Shown here piece after piece: positions 47,627-56,403 of a DNA stretch of 64,000 nucleotides (position 1 is the first letter of the stretch; the number at the start of each line of letters is the position of its first letter). The DNA is from Nioella sediminis. GTDB lineage: Bacteria > Pseudomonadota > Alphaproteobacteria > Rhodobacterales > Rhodobacteraceae. Location: positions 1-64,000 of the forward strand of contig NZ_MNBL01000054.1 in NCBI RefSeq assembly GCF_001879695.1, given 5' to 3'. The notes under the pieces are model-generated. The model made no database searches and had not been told where the DNA came from. It saw only the letters and a list, made by a program, of their open reading frames with translations. A program made the position numbers and the translations under genes.

Positions 47627-47646
47627 AAGGCCCTTCGAAGGGCCTT
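47627..47646. repeat. perfect 20-bp palindrome beside nrdJ stop
   Basis: Arms aaggccctt / aagggcctt are again centred on TTCGAA. It is 10 bp from the nrdJ stop and 3 bp from the neighbouring palindrome, giving a tandem pair. Confidence 0.7.
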
Positions 47647-47655
47647 CCCCCGCGC

Positions 47656-50600
47656 TTAGCTGCACCCGCTTGTCGCCCCGCAGGTGTTGCACTTCATGCA
47701 GGTGCCGTTGCGCACCAGCGTGTAGTTTCCGCAATCGCCGCAGGCCTCGCCCTCATAGCCCTGCATCTTCGCCTTGGTGCGTGCATCCATCCCAACGGTG
47801 CCAGAGGCCACGGCGGTGGTCGTCGTGGAGCTGACAGCGACGGTGTTGCGGGCCACTTCCGGCACCAGCGTTTCCAGCGTCGCCACCGGATCGCCCGCGC
47901 CATTCAGCGCCGTGATCGCCCCGGCCCCGCCTTGCAGGACCACCAGTTCCTGCGGCACCCGCTTGCGCAGATAGCCGGTCGAGGAAATCTGGCGCAGCAC
48001 GTCAATCGGCGACGCCCCATGGCTGTCCGGTACTTCCTCGAAATTGCGCACGCCCTCTTCCTGGCCCCGGCCGAGGCTGTCGAAAGTCGCGCCTTCCGGC
48101 TTCACATGCGCGAGGTCCGTGCGGTCCAGGTAGGACACCGCCAGTTCGCGGAAGATGTAGTCGAGGATCGAGGTGGCGTTCTTGATCGAGTCATTGCCCT
48201 GCACCATGCCCGCCGGTTCGAACTTGGTGAAGGTGAAGGCATCGACAAACTCCTCCAGCGGCACGCCGTATTGCAGGCCCACGGACACGGCGATTGCGAA
48301 GTTGTTCATCATCGCGCGGAAGCCGGCGCCTTCCTTGTGCATGTCGATGAAGATCTCACCAAGCGAACCATCGGCATATTCGCCGGTCCGCAGATAGACC
48401 TTGTGACCGCCAACAACCGCCTTTTGGGTATAGCCCTTGCGGCGTTCCGGCATCTTCTCGCGGTGGCTGCGGATGAGTTCCTTCACCACCACCTTCTCGA
48501 TGATCTTTTCGGCAAGAACCTGCGCCTTTTCAGCAGGGGTGCCGGTTTCCAGCACCTCGGCAGCTTCGTCATCATCCTCGACAAGCGCGGCTGCGAGCGG
48601 CTGGCTGAGTTTCGACCCGTCGCGATAGAGCGCATTGGCCTTCACGCCGAGCGACCAGCTGAGCTCATAGGCCTTCTGGCAATCCTCGATGGTCGCGTCA
48701 TTGGGCATGTTGATCGTCTTGGAGATCGCGCCCGAGATGAAGCTCTGCGCCGCCGCCATCATCGTGATGTGGCTGTTGACGCTGAGGAAGCGCTTACCCT
48801 TCTTGCCGCAGGGATTGGCGCAGTCGAAGACGTGGTAATGCTCTTCCTTCAGATGCGGCGCGCCTTCCAGCGTCATCGTCCCGCAGACATGGTCATTCGC
48901 GGCTTCGATATCCTTCCGGGCGAAGCCGAAATGGCGCAGCATGTCGAAGGTTGGGTCATTGAGCTTCGCTGCCGGAATGCCGAGCACCTTGGTGCAGAAC
49001 TCCTCGCCCAGGGTCCACTGGTTGAACACGAAGCGGATGTCGAAGGCGGACGGCAGTGCTGCCTCGATTTTCTCAATCTCTGCATCGCCAAAGCCATGGC
49101 CTCGCAACGCGGTGTGGTTGATGATGGGCGCATTGCCCAGGGTGCCGTGACCGACCGCGTGCGAGGTGATTTCCTCGATCTGCGAGGTGGAATAGCCCAG
49201 TTTTTCAAGCGCCGCAGGCACCGACTGGTTGATGATCTTGAAGTAGCCACCACCGGCCAGCTTCTTGAACTTCACAAGCGCGAAATCGGGCTCGATCCCG
49301 GTCGTGTCGCAATCCATGACCAGACCGATGGTCCCGGTCGGGGCAATCACCGACACCTGCGCGTTGCGGTAACCGTGCTTCTCACCAAGCGCCAACGCCT
49401 CGTCCCAGGCCTGTTCGGACAGGGCAATCAGCGTCTGGTCGGGGCAGCTGGCGTGATCCAGCGGGACCGGCTTCACGGCCAGGTCCTCATAGCCATCCGC
49501 AGCGCCTTGGGCCGCGCGGCGGTGGTTGCGGATCACGCGGAGCATGTGCTCACGGTTGCGCTCAAAGCCCGAGAACGGCCCAAGCTCGCCTGCAATCTCG
49601 GCCGAGGTCGCGTAGGCCACACCGGTCATGATCGCGGTCAGGGCGCCGCCCATGGCCCGGCCCTCGTCCGAGTCATAGCCGAGACCCATATTCATCAGCA
49701 GACCGCCGATATTGGCGTAGCCAAGGCCAAGGGTGCGGAAGTCGTAGCTGAGCTGCGCGATTTCCTTGGACGGGAACTGCGCCATCATCACCGAGATTTC
49801 CAGCGTCAGCGTCCACAGCCGCGTGGCGTGCATATAGCTTTCCGCGTCGAACTTGCCGTCGCTGTAAAAAGTCAGCAGGTTCATCGAGGCGAGGTTACAG
49901 GCCGTGTCATCAAGGAACATGTATTCCGAACACGGGTTCGAGCCCCGGATCGCGCCATCTTCCGGGCAGGTGTGCCAGGAATTCACGGTATCATGGAACT
50001 GGATGCCCGGATCGGCGCAGGCCCAGGCCGCGTGGCCGATCGTATCCCACAGCTCGCGCGCCTTGACCGTCTTGGACACCTTGCCATTGGTGCGGTTGAT
50101 CAGGTCCCAATCGCCATCTTCGTCCACGGCCTTCAGGAAGGCATCTGTGACGCGGATGGAGTTGTTGGAGTTCTGGCCGGAAACCGAGTTATAGGCTTCC
50201 GAATCCCAATCCGTGTCATAGGTCGGGAATTCGATGCTGGTGTGACCCTGCTTCGCGTAATCCAGCACCCGCTTGATGTAAGTCTCGGGGATCGCGCATT
50301 TTTTCGCGCTACGGATGGCGGCTTTCAGGGTCTCGTTCTTGGCCGGGTCAACCGCGTCTTCCAGCTTGCCGTCCCACGCGGCGATGGCCGAGAAGATATT
50401 GTTCAGCTCGCGCTCATGCATCTTGGAACCGGCGACGATGGAGGCAACTTTCTGCTCCTCCAACACCTTCCAGTTGATGAACTCCTCGATATCGGGGTGG
50501 TCGGCATCAACGATGACCATCTTGGCCGCGCGCCGCGTGGTGCCGCCCGACTTGATCGCGCCCGCTGCCCGGTCGCCGATCTTGAGGAAGCCCATAAGGC

Positions 50601-51357
50601 CCGAGGACTTGCCGCCACCCGACAGCGCCTCGCCTTCGGCCCGCAGGGAGGAGAAATTGGTGCCAGTGCCGGAGCCGTATTTGAACAGACGCGCCTCACG
50701 CACCCACAGGTCCATGATGCCGCCTTCATTCACCAGATCATCGCTGACCGACTGGATGAAACAGGCATGGGGCTGCGGATGTTCGTAGGACGAGGTGGAT
50801 TTGGTCAGTTTGCCGGTCTTGTGGTCCACGTAGTGGTGGCCCTGCGCGGGACCGTCGATGCCATAGGCCCAATGCAGGCCAGTGTTAAACCACTGAGGAG
50901 AGTTCGGCGCCGCCATCTGGCGGGCCAACATCAGCTGCATCTCATCGAAATAGGCGCGGGCATCTTCTTCGGTGGTGAAGTAGCCCCCTTTCCAGCCCCA
51001 GTAGCACCAGGCCCCGGCCAGACGGCGGAAGACCTGCTTGGCCGAGGTTTCCCCGCCGAACCGCTGATCCTCCGGCAGATCCGCCAGCGCGACCTCATCA
51101 GGCACATGACGCCACAGGAAGGACGGCACGCCCTTTTCCTTGACCGGTTTCAGGATCGCGGCGACCCCGGCCTTGCGGAAGTATTTCTGCGCCAGAACAT
51201 CAGACGCGACCTGGCTCCAGCCGACGGGTACTTCAACGCCATCCAGCTTGAACACGGTGGTGCCATCAGGATTGCGAATCTCGGAAGATGTCAGGCTGAA
51301 TTCCAGGTCCGCATAGGTGTCCTGGTCCGCTTTGGTGAAACGGCGTTCGATCTTCAT
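47656..51357 (-). CDS. nrdJ: adenosylcobalamin-dependent (class II) ribonucleotide reductase
   Basis: A 1233-residue vitamin B12-dependent reductase producing deoxyribonucleotides, active with or without oxygen. The substrate- and radical-site regions are in place ([43 protein letters not shown] near the N-terminus). The C-terminal tail carries a four-cysteine cluster (CGDCGNYTL and [14 protein letters not shown]), probably zinc-binding or redox-active. At 1233 residues it is typical of this large alphaproteobacterial form. Its start is preceded by a long untranslated region described separately. Cobalamin supply must come from elsewhere, since no cob genes are in the window. Confidence 0.96.
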   Translation of the reverse strand: MKIERRFTKADQDTYADLEFSLTSSEIRNPDGTTVFKLDGVEVPVGWSQVASDVLAQKYFRKAGVAAILKPVKEKGVPSFLWRHVPDEVALADLPEDQRFGGETSAKQVFRRLAGAWCYWGWKGGYFTTEEDARAYFDEMQLMLARQMAAPNSPQWFNTGLHWAYGIDGPAQGHHYVDHKTGKLTKSTSSYEHPQPHACFIQSVSDDLVNEGGIMDLWVREARLFKYGSGTGTNFSSLRAEGEALSGGGKSSGLMGFLKIGDRAAGAIKSGGTTRRAAKMVIVDADHPDIEEFINWKVLEEQKVASIVAGSKMHERELNNIFSAIAAWDGKLEDAVDPAKNETLKAAIRSAKKCAIPETYIKRVLDYAKQGHTSIEFPTYDTDWDSEAYNSVSGQNSNNSIRVTDAFLKAVDEDGDWDLINRTNGKVSKTVKARELWDTIGHAAWACADPGIQFHDTVNSWHTCPEDGAIRGSNPCSEYMFLDDTACNLASMNLLTFYSDGKFDAESYMHATRLWTLTLEISVMMAQFPSKEIAQLSYDFRTLGLGYANIGGLLMNMGLGYDSDEGRAMGGALTAIMTGVAYATSAEIAGELGPFSGFERNREHMLRVIRNHRRAAQGAADGYEDLAVKPVPLDHASCPDQTLIALSEQAWDEALALGEKHGYRNAQVSVIAPTGTIGLVMDCDTTGIEPDFALVKFKKLAGGGYFKIINQSVPAALEKLGYSTSQIEEITSHAVGHGTLGNAPIINHTALRGHGFGDAEIEKIEAALPSAFDIRFVFNQWTLGEEFCTKVLGIPAAKLNDPTFDMLRHFGFARKDIEAANDHVCGTMTLEGAPHLKEEHYHVFDCANPCGKKGKRFLSVNSHITMMAAAQSFISGAISKTINMPNDATIEDCQKAYELSWSLGVKANALYRDGSKLSQPLAAALVEDDDEAAEVLETGTPAEKAQVLAEKIIEKVVVKELIRSHREKMPERRKGYTQKAVVGGHKVYLRTGEYADGSLGEIFIDMHKEGAGFRAMMNNFAIAVSVGLQYGVPLEEFVDAFTFTKFEPAGMVQGNDSIKNATSILDYIFRELAVSYLDRTDLAHVKPEGATFDSLGRGQEEGVRNFEEVPDSHGASPIDVLRQISSTGYLRKRVPQELVVLQGGAGAITALNGAGDPVATLETLVPEVARNTVAVSSTTTTAVASGTVGMDARTKAKMQGYEGEACGDCGNYTLVRNGTCMKCNTCGATSGCS

Positions 51358-51780
51358 GGTCTGCCTCTAGTCCCTGTGCGTGCGCGGCGTGCCAGCGTGT
51401 CCCCGCTCTTGCCGTCGTGGTTCCCTTCATGTCGGGCAGCAAGTCGACGTGCCGTGGCCCCCCAGAACCCGGTTACGGCTGCAAAGCCGTTCTGTCTTAG
51501 ATGTGAAGACCATCTGCCCCTTGGTGCCTGCGGCCACTACATTTAGTGCTGCCCCGCTCGACAGCTACAAACTGACGTATCCACGCATAGGGCGTCAACG
51601 GGTTTTTTTTACTTTACCGTTACAAATATCCCTTGCATTGAGGGCAATCCACAGCCCCGCCTGCGGCCATCCGATTCACGCGTATCCTTTTGGACAGGTT
51701 TTCCGCTGACAACAGCGGCAGTTACGCGGTGAAGGGAAAGTGTCGCCTTGGATCGCGTTAGGAAACACTAATTGTGGGGG
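51358..51780 (-). ncRNA. long structured leader upstream of nrdJ (candidate regulatory RNA)
   Basis: This stretch of about 420 bp upstream of nrdJ has no protein-like frame. It holds several stems: a 6-bp stem with tetraloop at 51475-51490, a 5-bp stem at 51535-51548, and two alternatives that cannot coexist (51494-51510 or 51499-51515). A 7-bp long-range match joins gggcagc at 51434-51440 with gctgccc at 51549-51555. I looked for the adenosylcobalamin riboswitch (conserved B12 box order) and did not find it. The role as a regulator or separate RNA is inference. Confidence 0.4.
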
Positions 51781-51877
51781 TGTCAAATCGGCCACATCTA
51801 TATCTGGTGGCAGATGCGATTCCCCGCCGTCCTGCGGGCTGCAATGTCACGGTTTCCGCGAATCCCGCACCGTCGGG
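51781..51877. other. gap between glycosyltransferase stop and nrdJ leader
   Basis: A 97-bp interval containing an imperfect dyad (ccaca ... tggtgg around 51792-51811), near where an operator or promoter for nrdJ could lie. It does not match the NrdR box consensus well enough to call one. Confidence 0.3.
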
Positions 51878-52831
51878 CTATAGCCGCCCGAGGGACACCG
51901 CGAGCCACAGGGCGGCCTGCCCGGCGCGGCCCTGTCGATAGATGCCCAATTCCCGAAAGCTGCGCAGGCGGGACACCATATCTTGTGTCCGGATACAGGT
52001 GAACCGATCCAGCAGCGCGCGGTTCTCTGGCGTCAGGCGATGCGCGGACACCGACAAAGCGCGGGCATTGCAGGCGGTCCAGACGGCCAGATCGCCCGAG
52101 GTGACCATCCTCAACCTCTTCAGCGCTGCACGCGTTCCAAGGTTCGTGCCGAAGAGGTTGTCGCCATGCTGCCGGTAAAGCACTGTGGGCTGCTCGCCGC
52201 GGATGACCTGCCCGCCTGCACCACTGATCAACTGGTAGAGCCACCAGTCATGGGTCACCGGCAGGCAATCCGCCGCCAGCGCCTCTGCCGCCGCGGCGCG
52301 GGCCAGATCCACTCCGGCCCGGTTCAGAAGCATCGTGTTGCCACCGGCGATGCTTTGCACCAGGGCATTGCGAAATCCGGGCGGGCGAGAGAACCGCGGA
52401 GACTGACGGCGATCGCTCAGATCCTCTTTGACAATCCAGGTGGCGCTGCCAAAGAGCGCCGGCACCTCTGGCGGGATTCCCGACAGCGCCTCCTGGCCCC
52501 GTTCCAGCCGGTCGGGCAACCAGACATCGTCCTGATCGGACAGGGCCGCCCAGTCAGTGCCTTCGGTCAGTCCCGCCAGCAGCGACAGGAAATTCGCGGC
52601 AACACCCCGGCCCGGCCCGGCGATCAGGGCTACGGAGCGTCCCTTTTCGTGCTGCGCGCGAGCAAAATCCGTCACCATCCGCGGCCCCATATCCTGCGAT
52701 CCATCGTCGCTGACGATCAGATCCCAATCCGGCACGGTCTGATTGGCGAAACTGGTCAACTGGTCATCCAGAAAGGGGGCTCCGTCGAACAGCCCCATGA
52801 GAATCGCGGTGCGGCCCGTCCCGCCAGCCAT
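51878..52831 (-). CDS. GT2-family glycosyltransferase
   Basis: A 317-residue family 2 glycosyltransferase of the GT-A fold. The nucleotide-sugar site is visible as IVSDDGSQD and the metal/acceptor region as ALSDQDDVW, with THDWWLYQL further on. The C-terminal 80 residues are helical. It probably adds a sugar to a cell-surface glycan, with no partner genes beside it. ATG 52831 ([11 protein letters not shown]) has GGAAAAG upstream; ATG 52855 and GTG 52858 are alternatives. It is flanked by the tRNA-Pro gene and nrdJ, all on the minus strand. Confidence 0.87.
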   Translation of the reverse strand: MAGGTGRTAILMGLFDGAPFLDDQLTSFANQTVPDWDLIVSDDGSQDMGPRMVTDFARAQHEKGRSVALIAGPGRGVAANFLSLLAGLTEGTDWAALSDQDDVWLPDRLERGQEALSGIPPEVPALFGSATWIVKEDLSDRRQSPRFSRPPGFRNALVQSIAGGNTMLLNRAGVDLARAAAAEALAADCLPVTHDWWLYQLISGAGGQVIRGEQPTVLYRQHGDNLFGTNLGTRAALKRLRMVTSGDLAVWTACNARALSVSAHRLTPENRALLDRFTCIRTQDMVSRLRSFRELGIYRQGRAGQAALWLAVSLGRL

Positions 52832-52941
52832 GTTCCTGCTTTTCCGGGTTTCCATCACATCACCAGCCGTTCAAACGTCGCCGCACCTACCTGCCCTCAG
52901 GGATCACCCGGTGCAAGCCTCGTGCCGCTTTGTGTGGAGAA

Positions 52942-53018
52942 TGGTCGGGGAGGCGAGATTCGAACTCACGGCCTTCTGTACCCAAAACAGACGCGCTACC
53001 AGGCTGCGCTACACCCCG
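52942..53018 (-). tRNA. tRNA-Pro (anticodon TGG), CCA encoded
   Basis: The minus strand gives a 77-nt cloverleaf. The acceptor stem is CGGGGTG ... CTCCCCG with one mismatch (position 6 with 67, T-T), the D stem is GCGC/GCGC, the anticodon stem is TCTGT/ACAGA with loop TTTGGGT, and the T arm is GTGAG-TTCGAAT-CTCGC. Discriminator A and encoded CCA follow. The anticodon TGG reads CCN proline codons. Confidence 0.95.
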
Positions 53019-53063
53019 ACTGGCGCTTCCTCTACCGCGCTCTGCGCGAGGATGGAAGCCCGA

Positions 53064-53528
53064 TTATTCGCACGGCCACACCGCAAGGGTCTGATCAATG
53101 CCGGGATGACGCATTTCCGAGCCGACGGTGATGCCAAGGGTCTCTGTCATGCCGCCATTCACCTCCAGCACATACTGGATGTCATTGCCGCCGGGAATCG
53201 GCGTGCGATCCAGCGGCACGGCGTTTTCATGAATATGCTGAACCGTACCGCTCTCATCCATGAAGATCATGTCGAGCGGAATAAGCGTGTTTTCCATCCA
53301 GAAGCTGACCCGTTGCGGCCGTTCATAGATGAACAACATCCCGGCAGCGGAAGCCATGTGTTCGCGGTGCATCAGGCCAATGCTGCGCTCTTCGGGGGTG
53401 TCCGCGATCTCAACCCGGAACCGGGCCGTCCCCCAGTCCCCCCGCAGTTCAAGGCGTCCCTCATTGCATGCGGCCGCTGCGGCCCCTGCTATGAAACTTG
53501 CCGCAATCGCCAGATGCAAGACGCGCAT
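53064..53528 (-). CDS. DUF192 exported protein
   Basis: A 154-residue protein with a signal peptide ([19 protein letters not shown]) followed by the DUF192 domain: [39 protein letters not shown] and [13 protein letters not shown]. The family is common and its function unknown. ATG 53528 has AGGAGG upstream, inside the end of the cold-shock gene, with one base between that stop and this start, so the two are coupled. The tRNA-Pro gene lies 45 bp downstream on the same strand. Confidence 0.92.
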   Translation of the reverse strand: MRVLHLAIAASFIAGAAAAACNEGRLELRGDWGTARFRVEIADTPEERSIGLMHREHMASAAGMLFIYERPQRVSFWMENTLIPLDMIFMDESGTVQHIHENAVPLDRTPIPGGNDIQYVLEVNGGMTETLGITVGSEMRHPGIDQTLAVWPCE

Positions 53529-53529
53529 C

Positions 53530-54051
53530 CTAATCCTCCTGAACGTAGTCCCACGGGCGCACTTCACCGGCCATCTGACCGCGCGGCCCCTGCACCACCC
53601 GCAAGACCACGGCTTCGCCGGGTTGCAGATCGGCAAGGCCAAAGCGGCGCAGCACCTCGATATGCACGAACACATCGGCAGGATGCCCGAAGACATTGGC
53701 AAAGCCAAAGCCTTTCGCCTTGTCGAACCATTTGACGCGGGCCGGCACGAAGGGCGTGCCCTCCGGTATCTCGATCATCATGCCCGAAGCATCCGGGGCT
53801 TCCTCGGGATCGGGCGGATCAATGGACAGGATTTCCTGCGCCTGGATTCCGCGTTCGGTCTTTTGGACGACCACGGAAATACGGGAATGATCCGCCACCG
53901 AACCTTGCCCAAAATTGCGCAAGACATTGGCGTGCAACAGAATATCGGGACCGCCTTCATCAGAGATGATGAACCCGAATCCCTTGGCATTGTCGAACCA
54001 CTTGACCGTTCCGGCCACAACAGGCGCAGCCTGTCGCTCGTCTTCCATCAT
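53530..54051 (-). CDS. double cold-shock-domain protein
   Basis: A 173-residue protein with two cold-shock domains. The first is at about 12-75 (GTVKWFDNAKGFGFI, DILLHA) and the second at about 105-165 (ARVKWFDKAKGFGFA, VFVHI); both keep RNP1 and RNP2. They are joined by an acidic, proline-rich linker. It should bind single-stranded RNA or DNA, like CspA. A perfect 7-bp dyad sits about 50 bp upstream. The following DUF192 gene is coupled. Confidence 0.93.
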   Translation of the reverse strand: MMEDERQAAPVVAGTVKWFDNAKGFGFIISDEGGPDILLHANVLRNFGQGSVADHSRISVVVQKTERGIQAQEILSIDPPDPEEAPDASGMMIEIPEGTPFVPARVKWFDKAKGFGFANVFGHPADVFVHIEVLRRFGLADLQPGEAVVLRVVQGPRGQMAGEVRPWDYVQED

Positions 54052-54097
54052 GACGCCCCAACCTCAGCACGTGCAGCTAGTCTTATTGTCCCCGTAA

Positions 54098-54115
54098 ACT
54101 AACCTGACGGTTAGT
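54098..54115. promoter_or_regulatory. perfect dyad upstream of cold-shock gene
   Basis: ACTAACC-TGAC-GGTTAGT is a perfect 7-bp inverted repeat with a 4-bp centre, resembling operators of TetR-family repressors. In RNA it would form a short hairpin in the 5' leader. No TetR gene is adjacent. Confidence 0.5.
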
Positions 54116-54190
54116 CTGGTCAGGTGCAAGGATAATAAAGTGATAAGTATCAATATGTTATCAGGCGGGTATCAATTGATCCACAGATTC

Positions 54191-54210
54191 TGTTAACCAT
54201 TGTTAACCAT
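54191..54210. repeat. tandem 10-bp repeat (tgttaaccat twice)
   Basis: Two identical, directly adjacent copies lie in the gap between the pdxH stop and the cold-shock gene. They contain TTAA-N6-TTAA, close to but not the CtrA box, which has seven bases between. Confidence 0.6.
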
Positions 54211-54235
54211 CACGGCCCCTGCAAGGGGCAAGGCT

Positions 54236-54841
54236 TCAGGGGTTCAGGCGCGTAATCTCCCAGTTCGACGAGACATCCGGCCGTTGCCAGCGAAACCGGT
54301 CATGCAACCGGAAGGCACCGTCAGCCCAGAACTCGATCTCCAACGGGGTGATCCGATAGCCTCCCCAGAATGGCGGGCGTTCGGGATTCGGGCCATGCTG
54401 AGCCGTGATTCTGGCGACCTCGGCCATTAGTGCCCCCCGAGACGCCAGTGGCCGCGACTGCTGCGACGCCCATGCCCCGAGCCGGCTTTTGAGAGACCGG
54501 GATTTGTAATAGGCATCCGCCTGCGGCCCTTCCTCCTTGCTGACAAGACCGCGCACACGGATCTGCCGACGCAGGCTTTTCCAGTGCATCACGAAGCCCG
54601 CCTTGCCTGCCTGGCCGATCTCTTGCGCCTTGGCGGACTCGTAATTGGTGTAAAAGACAAAAGCCCCGGCCTCGATCTCCTTCAGCAACACCATGCGGGC
54701 ATTGGGCAACCCGTTGGCATCGACGGTAGCCAGGGCGATGGCGTTCGGGTCGTTGGGTTCGGTCTGCTCTGCCTCTGCCAGCCAGGCTCGCGCGATGGCG
54801 AAGGGATCGTCGCCCGCAAATAGTCCGCTTCTGTCGCTCAT
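54236..54841 (-). CDS. pdxH: pyridoxamine 5'-phosphate oxidase
   Basis: A 201-residue FMN enzyme oxidising pyridoxine/pyridoxamine phosphate to pyridoxal phosphate. FMN- and substrate-binding segments are clear: [46 protein letters not shown] and the C-terminal [15 protein letters not shown]...[11 protein letters not shown] 54841 starts [12 protein letters not shown]; a longer frame to 55057 overlaps fabI. It is divergent from fabI. Confidence 0.96.
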   Translation of the reverse strand: MSDRSGLFAGDDPFAIARAWLAEAEQTEPNDPNAIALATVDANGLPNARMVLLKEIEAGAFVFYTNYESAKAQEIGQAGKAGFVMHWKSLRRQIRVRGLVSKEEGPQADAYYKSRSLKSRLGAWASQQSRPLASRGALMAEVARITAQHGPNPERPPFWGGYRITPLEIEFWADGAFRLHDRFRWQRPDVSSNWEITRLNP

Positions 54842-54986
54842 GGCACTCTCCGCCTCAATGGGTTGCCGCCACGCTACCCGCGGACCCGATCCGCCGCAAG
54901 GCGATGCGCCTGCCGTCTTGATGCAGGCGCGACTATGCCCTAAAGGGTTGCCGATACGCGCAAAGAGCCGCCAAAGGGGAGCTGAC

Positions 54987-55799
54987 ATGGGTTTGATGAC
55001 GGGCAAGCGGGGTCTCATCATGGGGCTCGCCAATGACAAATCCATCGCGTGGGGCATAGCAAAGGCCTGCGCCGATCAGGGCGCCGAACTGGCCTTTTCC
55101 TATCAGGGGGAACAGTTGCTCAAGCGGGTCTCGCCCTTGGCCGCCCAGATCGGCTGCGACACGATGCTGGAATGCGACGTGACGGATGAGGCCTCGATGG
55201 ATGCGCTCTTCGCCGCGCTGGAGGCCAAATGGGGCAAGCTCGATTTCGTCGTTCACGCCATCGGCTTTTCCGACAAGTCGGAACTGCGCGGCCGCTATGT
55301 GGACACGAGCGCCGGCAATTTCGCCATGACCATGAATATCTCGGTCTATTCCTTCACCTCGGTATGCCGACGCGCTGCGGCGATCATGCCCGATGGCGGG
55401 TCGCTGCTGACGCTGACCTATTACGGCGCCGAACAGGTCATGCCGCATTACAACGTCATGGGCGTGGCCAAGGCGGCGCTGGAAGCGTCGGTGAAGTACA
55501 TTGCCGAGGATCTGGGCAAGGACGGCATCCGCTGCAACGCCATTTCGGCGGGCCCGATCAAGACGCTGGCAGCCTCGGGCATCGGCGATTTCCGCTATAT
55601 CATGAAGTGGAACGAGTTGAACTCGCCTTTGCGCCGTAATGTGACGCAGGAAGAGGTCGGCAAGGCCGCGCTCTACCTGCTCTCCGATCTCGGCTCTGGC
55701 ACGACAGGCGAGAACCTGCATGTGGATGCGGGCTATCACGTGGTCGGCATGAAGGCAATCGATGCGCCCGACATGACCCTTGAGAAGAAGGAGGGTTGA
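54987..55799 (+). CDS. fabI: enoyl-ACP reductase (NADH), FabI type
   Basis: A 270-residue enzyme catalysing the last step of fatty-acid elongation. SDR-like NAD site [21 protein letters not shown], the active-site [21 protein letters not shown] (the Tyr and Lys of the YX6K pattern) and [11 protein letters not shown] are intact. ATG 54987 follows AAAGGGGA. The xanthine phosphoribosyltransferase gene starts 3 bp after its stop, so they are co-transcribed. Confidence 0.96.
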   Translation: MGLMTGKRGLIMGLANDKSIAWGIAKACADQGAELAFSYQGEQLLKRVSPLAAQIGCDTMLECDVTDEASMDALFAALEAKWGKLDFVVHAIGFSDKSELRGRYVDTSAGNFAMTMNISVYSFTSVCRRAAAIMPDGGSLLTLTYYGAEQVMPHYNVMGVAKAALEASVKYIAEDLGKDGIRCNAISAGPIKTLAASGIGDFRYIMKWNELNSPLRRNVTQEEVGKAALYLLSDLGSGTTGENLHVDAGYHVVGMKAIDAPDMTLEKKEG

Positions 55800-55802
55800 G
55801 CG

Positions 55803-56312
55803 ATGACCGGCGCACAGCTGCCCCATGAAAAGGGCTTCCACATCTCCTGGGACCAGATTCACCGAGACTCCCGCGCGCTGGCCTGGCGTCTCGACAAGCG
55901 CGGCCCCGGCGAAGACGGGGCCTGGCGCGCTGTGGTGGCCATCACCCGCGGCGGCATGGCCCCCGCGATGATCATTGCGCGCGAGCTGGACATCCGCACG
56001 GTCGATACAATTTCAATCAAATCCTACAATCACCAGACGCAGTCCGAACCGGTCGTGTTGAGCAAACCCGATGCGGAGCTGATGGGCGATGGCGAGGGCG
56101 TTCTCGTGATCGACGATCTGGTCGATAGCGGCAAGACGCTGGAAGTGGTGCGCGCGATGTATCCCAAGGCGCATTTTGCGACGGTCTATGCCAAGCCCAA
56201 GGGTGAACCGATGGTCGATACCTTCATCACAGGGGTCAGCCAGGACACCTGGATTTTCTTCCCCTGGGATATGGCCCTGCAATACGTGGAACCCTATCGC
56301 GGCACAGACTGA
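55803..56312 (+). CDS. gpt: xanthine phosphoribosyltransferase
   Basis: A 169-residue type I phosphoribosyltransferase salvaging xanthine and guanine. The PRPP motif [17 protein letters not shown] is intact, with [20 protein letters not shown] before it. It lies 3 bp downstream of fabI. The stop codon is the first base pair or so of the triple hairpin region, which probably serves as the terminator. Confidence 0.94.
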   Translation: MTGAQLPHEKGFHISWDQIHRDSRALAWRLDKRGPGEDGAWRAVVAITRGGMAPAMIIARELDIRTVDTISIKSYNHQTQSEPVVLSKPDAELMGDGEGVLVIDDLVDSGKTLEVVRAMYPKAHFATVYAKPKGEPMVDTFITGVSQDTWIFFPWDMALQYVEPYRGTD

Positions 56313-56334
56313 AGAATTTTCCCGAAAATTCTTC
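56311..56334. repeat. hairpin 1 of triple inverted-repeat array
   Basis: A 10-bp perfect stem (gaagaatttt / aaaattcttc) with loop CCCG. It begins on the last bases of the gpt stop codon. Confidence 0.75.
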
Positions 56335-56348
56335 GACTTAGACTGCAT

Positions 56349-56370
56349 AAAAATCTTCCAGAAGATTTTT
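56349..56370. repeat. hairpin 2 of triple inverted-repeat array, terminator-like
   Basis: A 10-bp perfect stem (aaaaatcttc / gaagattttt) with only a CA centre. A5 on one arm and T5 on the other make it a possible bidirectional terminator for gpt and aroB. Confidence 0.75.
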
Positions 56371-56379
56371 CAGGCTGCT

Positions 56380-56403
56380 GAAAACCTTTCCTGAAAGGTT
56401 TTC
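56380..56403. repeat. hairpin 3 of triple inverted-repeat array, GAAAAC...GTTTTC class
   Basis: An 11-bp perfect stem (gaaaacctttc / gaaaggttttc) with centre CT. Its last base is the first base of the aroB stop codon on minus. Arm ends match the palindrome at 47602-47623. Confidence 0.75.

Larger units (their letters stand above)
47344..47655. other. convergent intergenic region packed with hairpins
   Basis: The 312 bp between the ABC importer operon and nrdJ hold no gene that I can see. From left to right: a plus-strand terminator, a minus-strand terminator, about 140 bp without a recognised element, then two perfect palindromes next to the nrdJ stop. A faint open frame runs across it on plus but has no protein-like features. 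Confidence 0.6.

Noticed and set aside
51475-51490. Possible tRNA-Cys-like anticodon loop (plus strand)
   Set aside because: The loop has six bases, not seven, and no acceptor, D or T arm pairs around it.
47428-51546. A 1372-codon open frame on plus, antisense to nrdJ
   Set aside because: It mirrors nrdJ codon by codon, is rich in His/Arg/Gly, and has no recognisable domain. It is an effect of high GC with few stops on the opposite strand.
51358-51780. Adenosylcobalamin riboswitch upstream of nrdJ
   Set aside because: A segment like gctgccccgc and one like gccact occur, but on the wrong strand and in the wrong order for the B12 element.
51764-51811. NrdR boxes upstream of nrdJ
   Set aside because: The dyads at 51764 and 51792 match the NrdR consensus too poorly to support a call.
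54191-54210. CtrA-binding box
   Set aside because: The spacing between TTAA halves is six bases; the known box needs seven.
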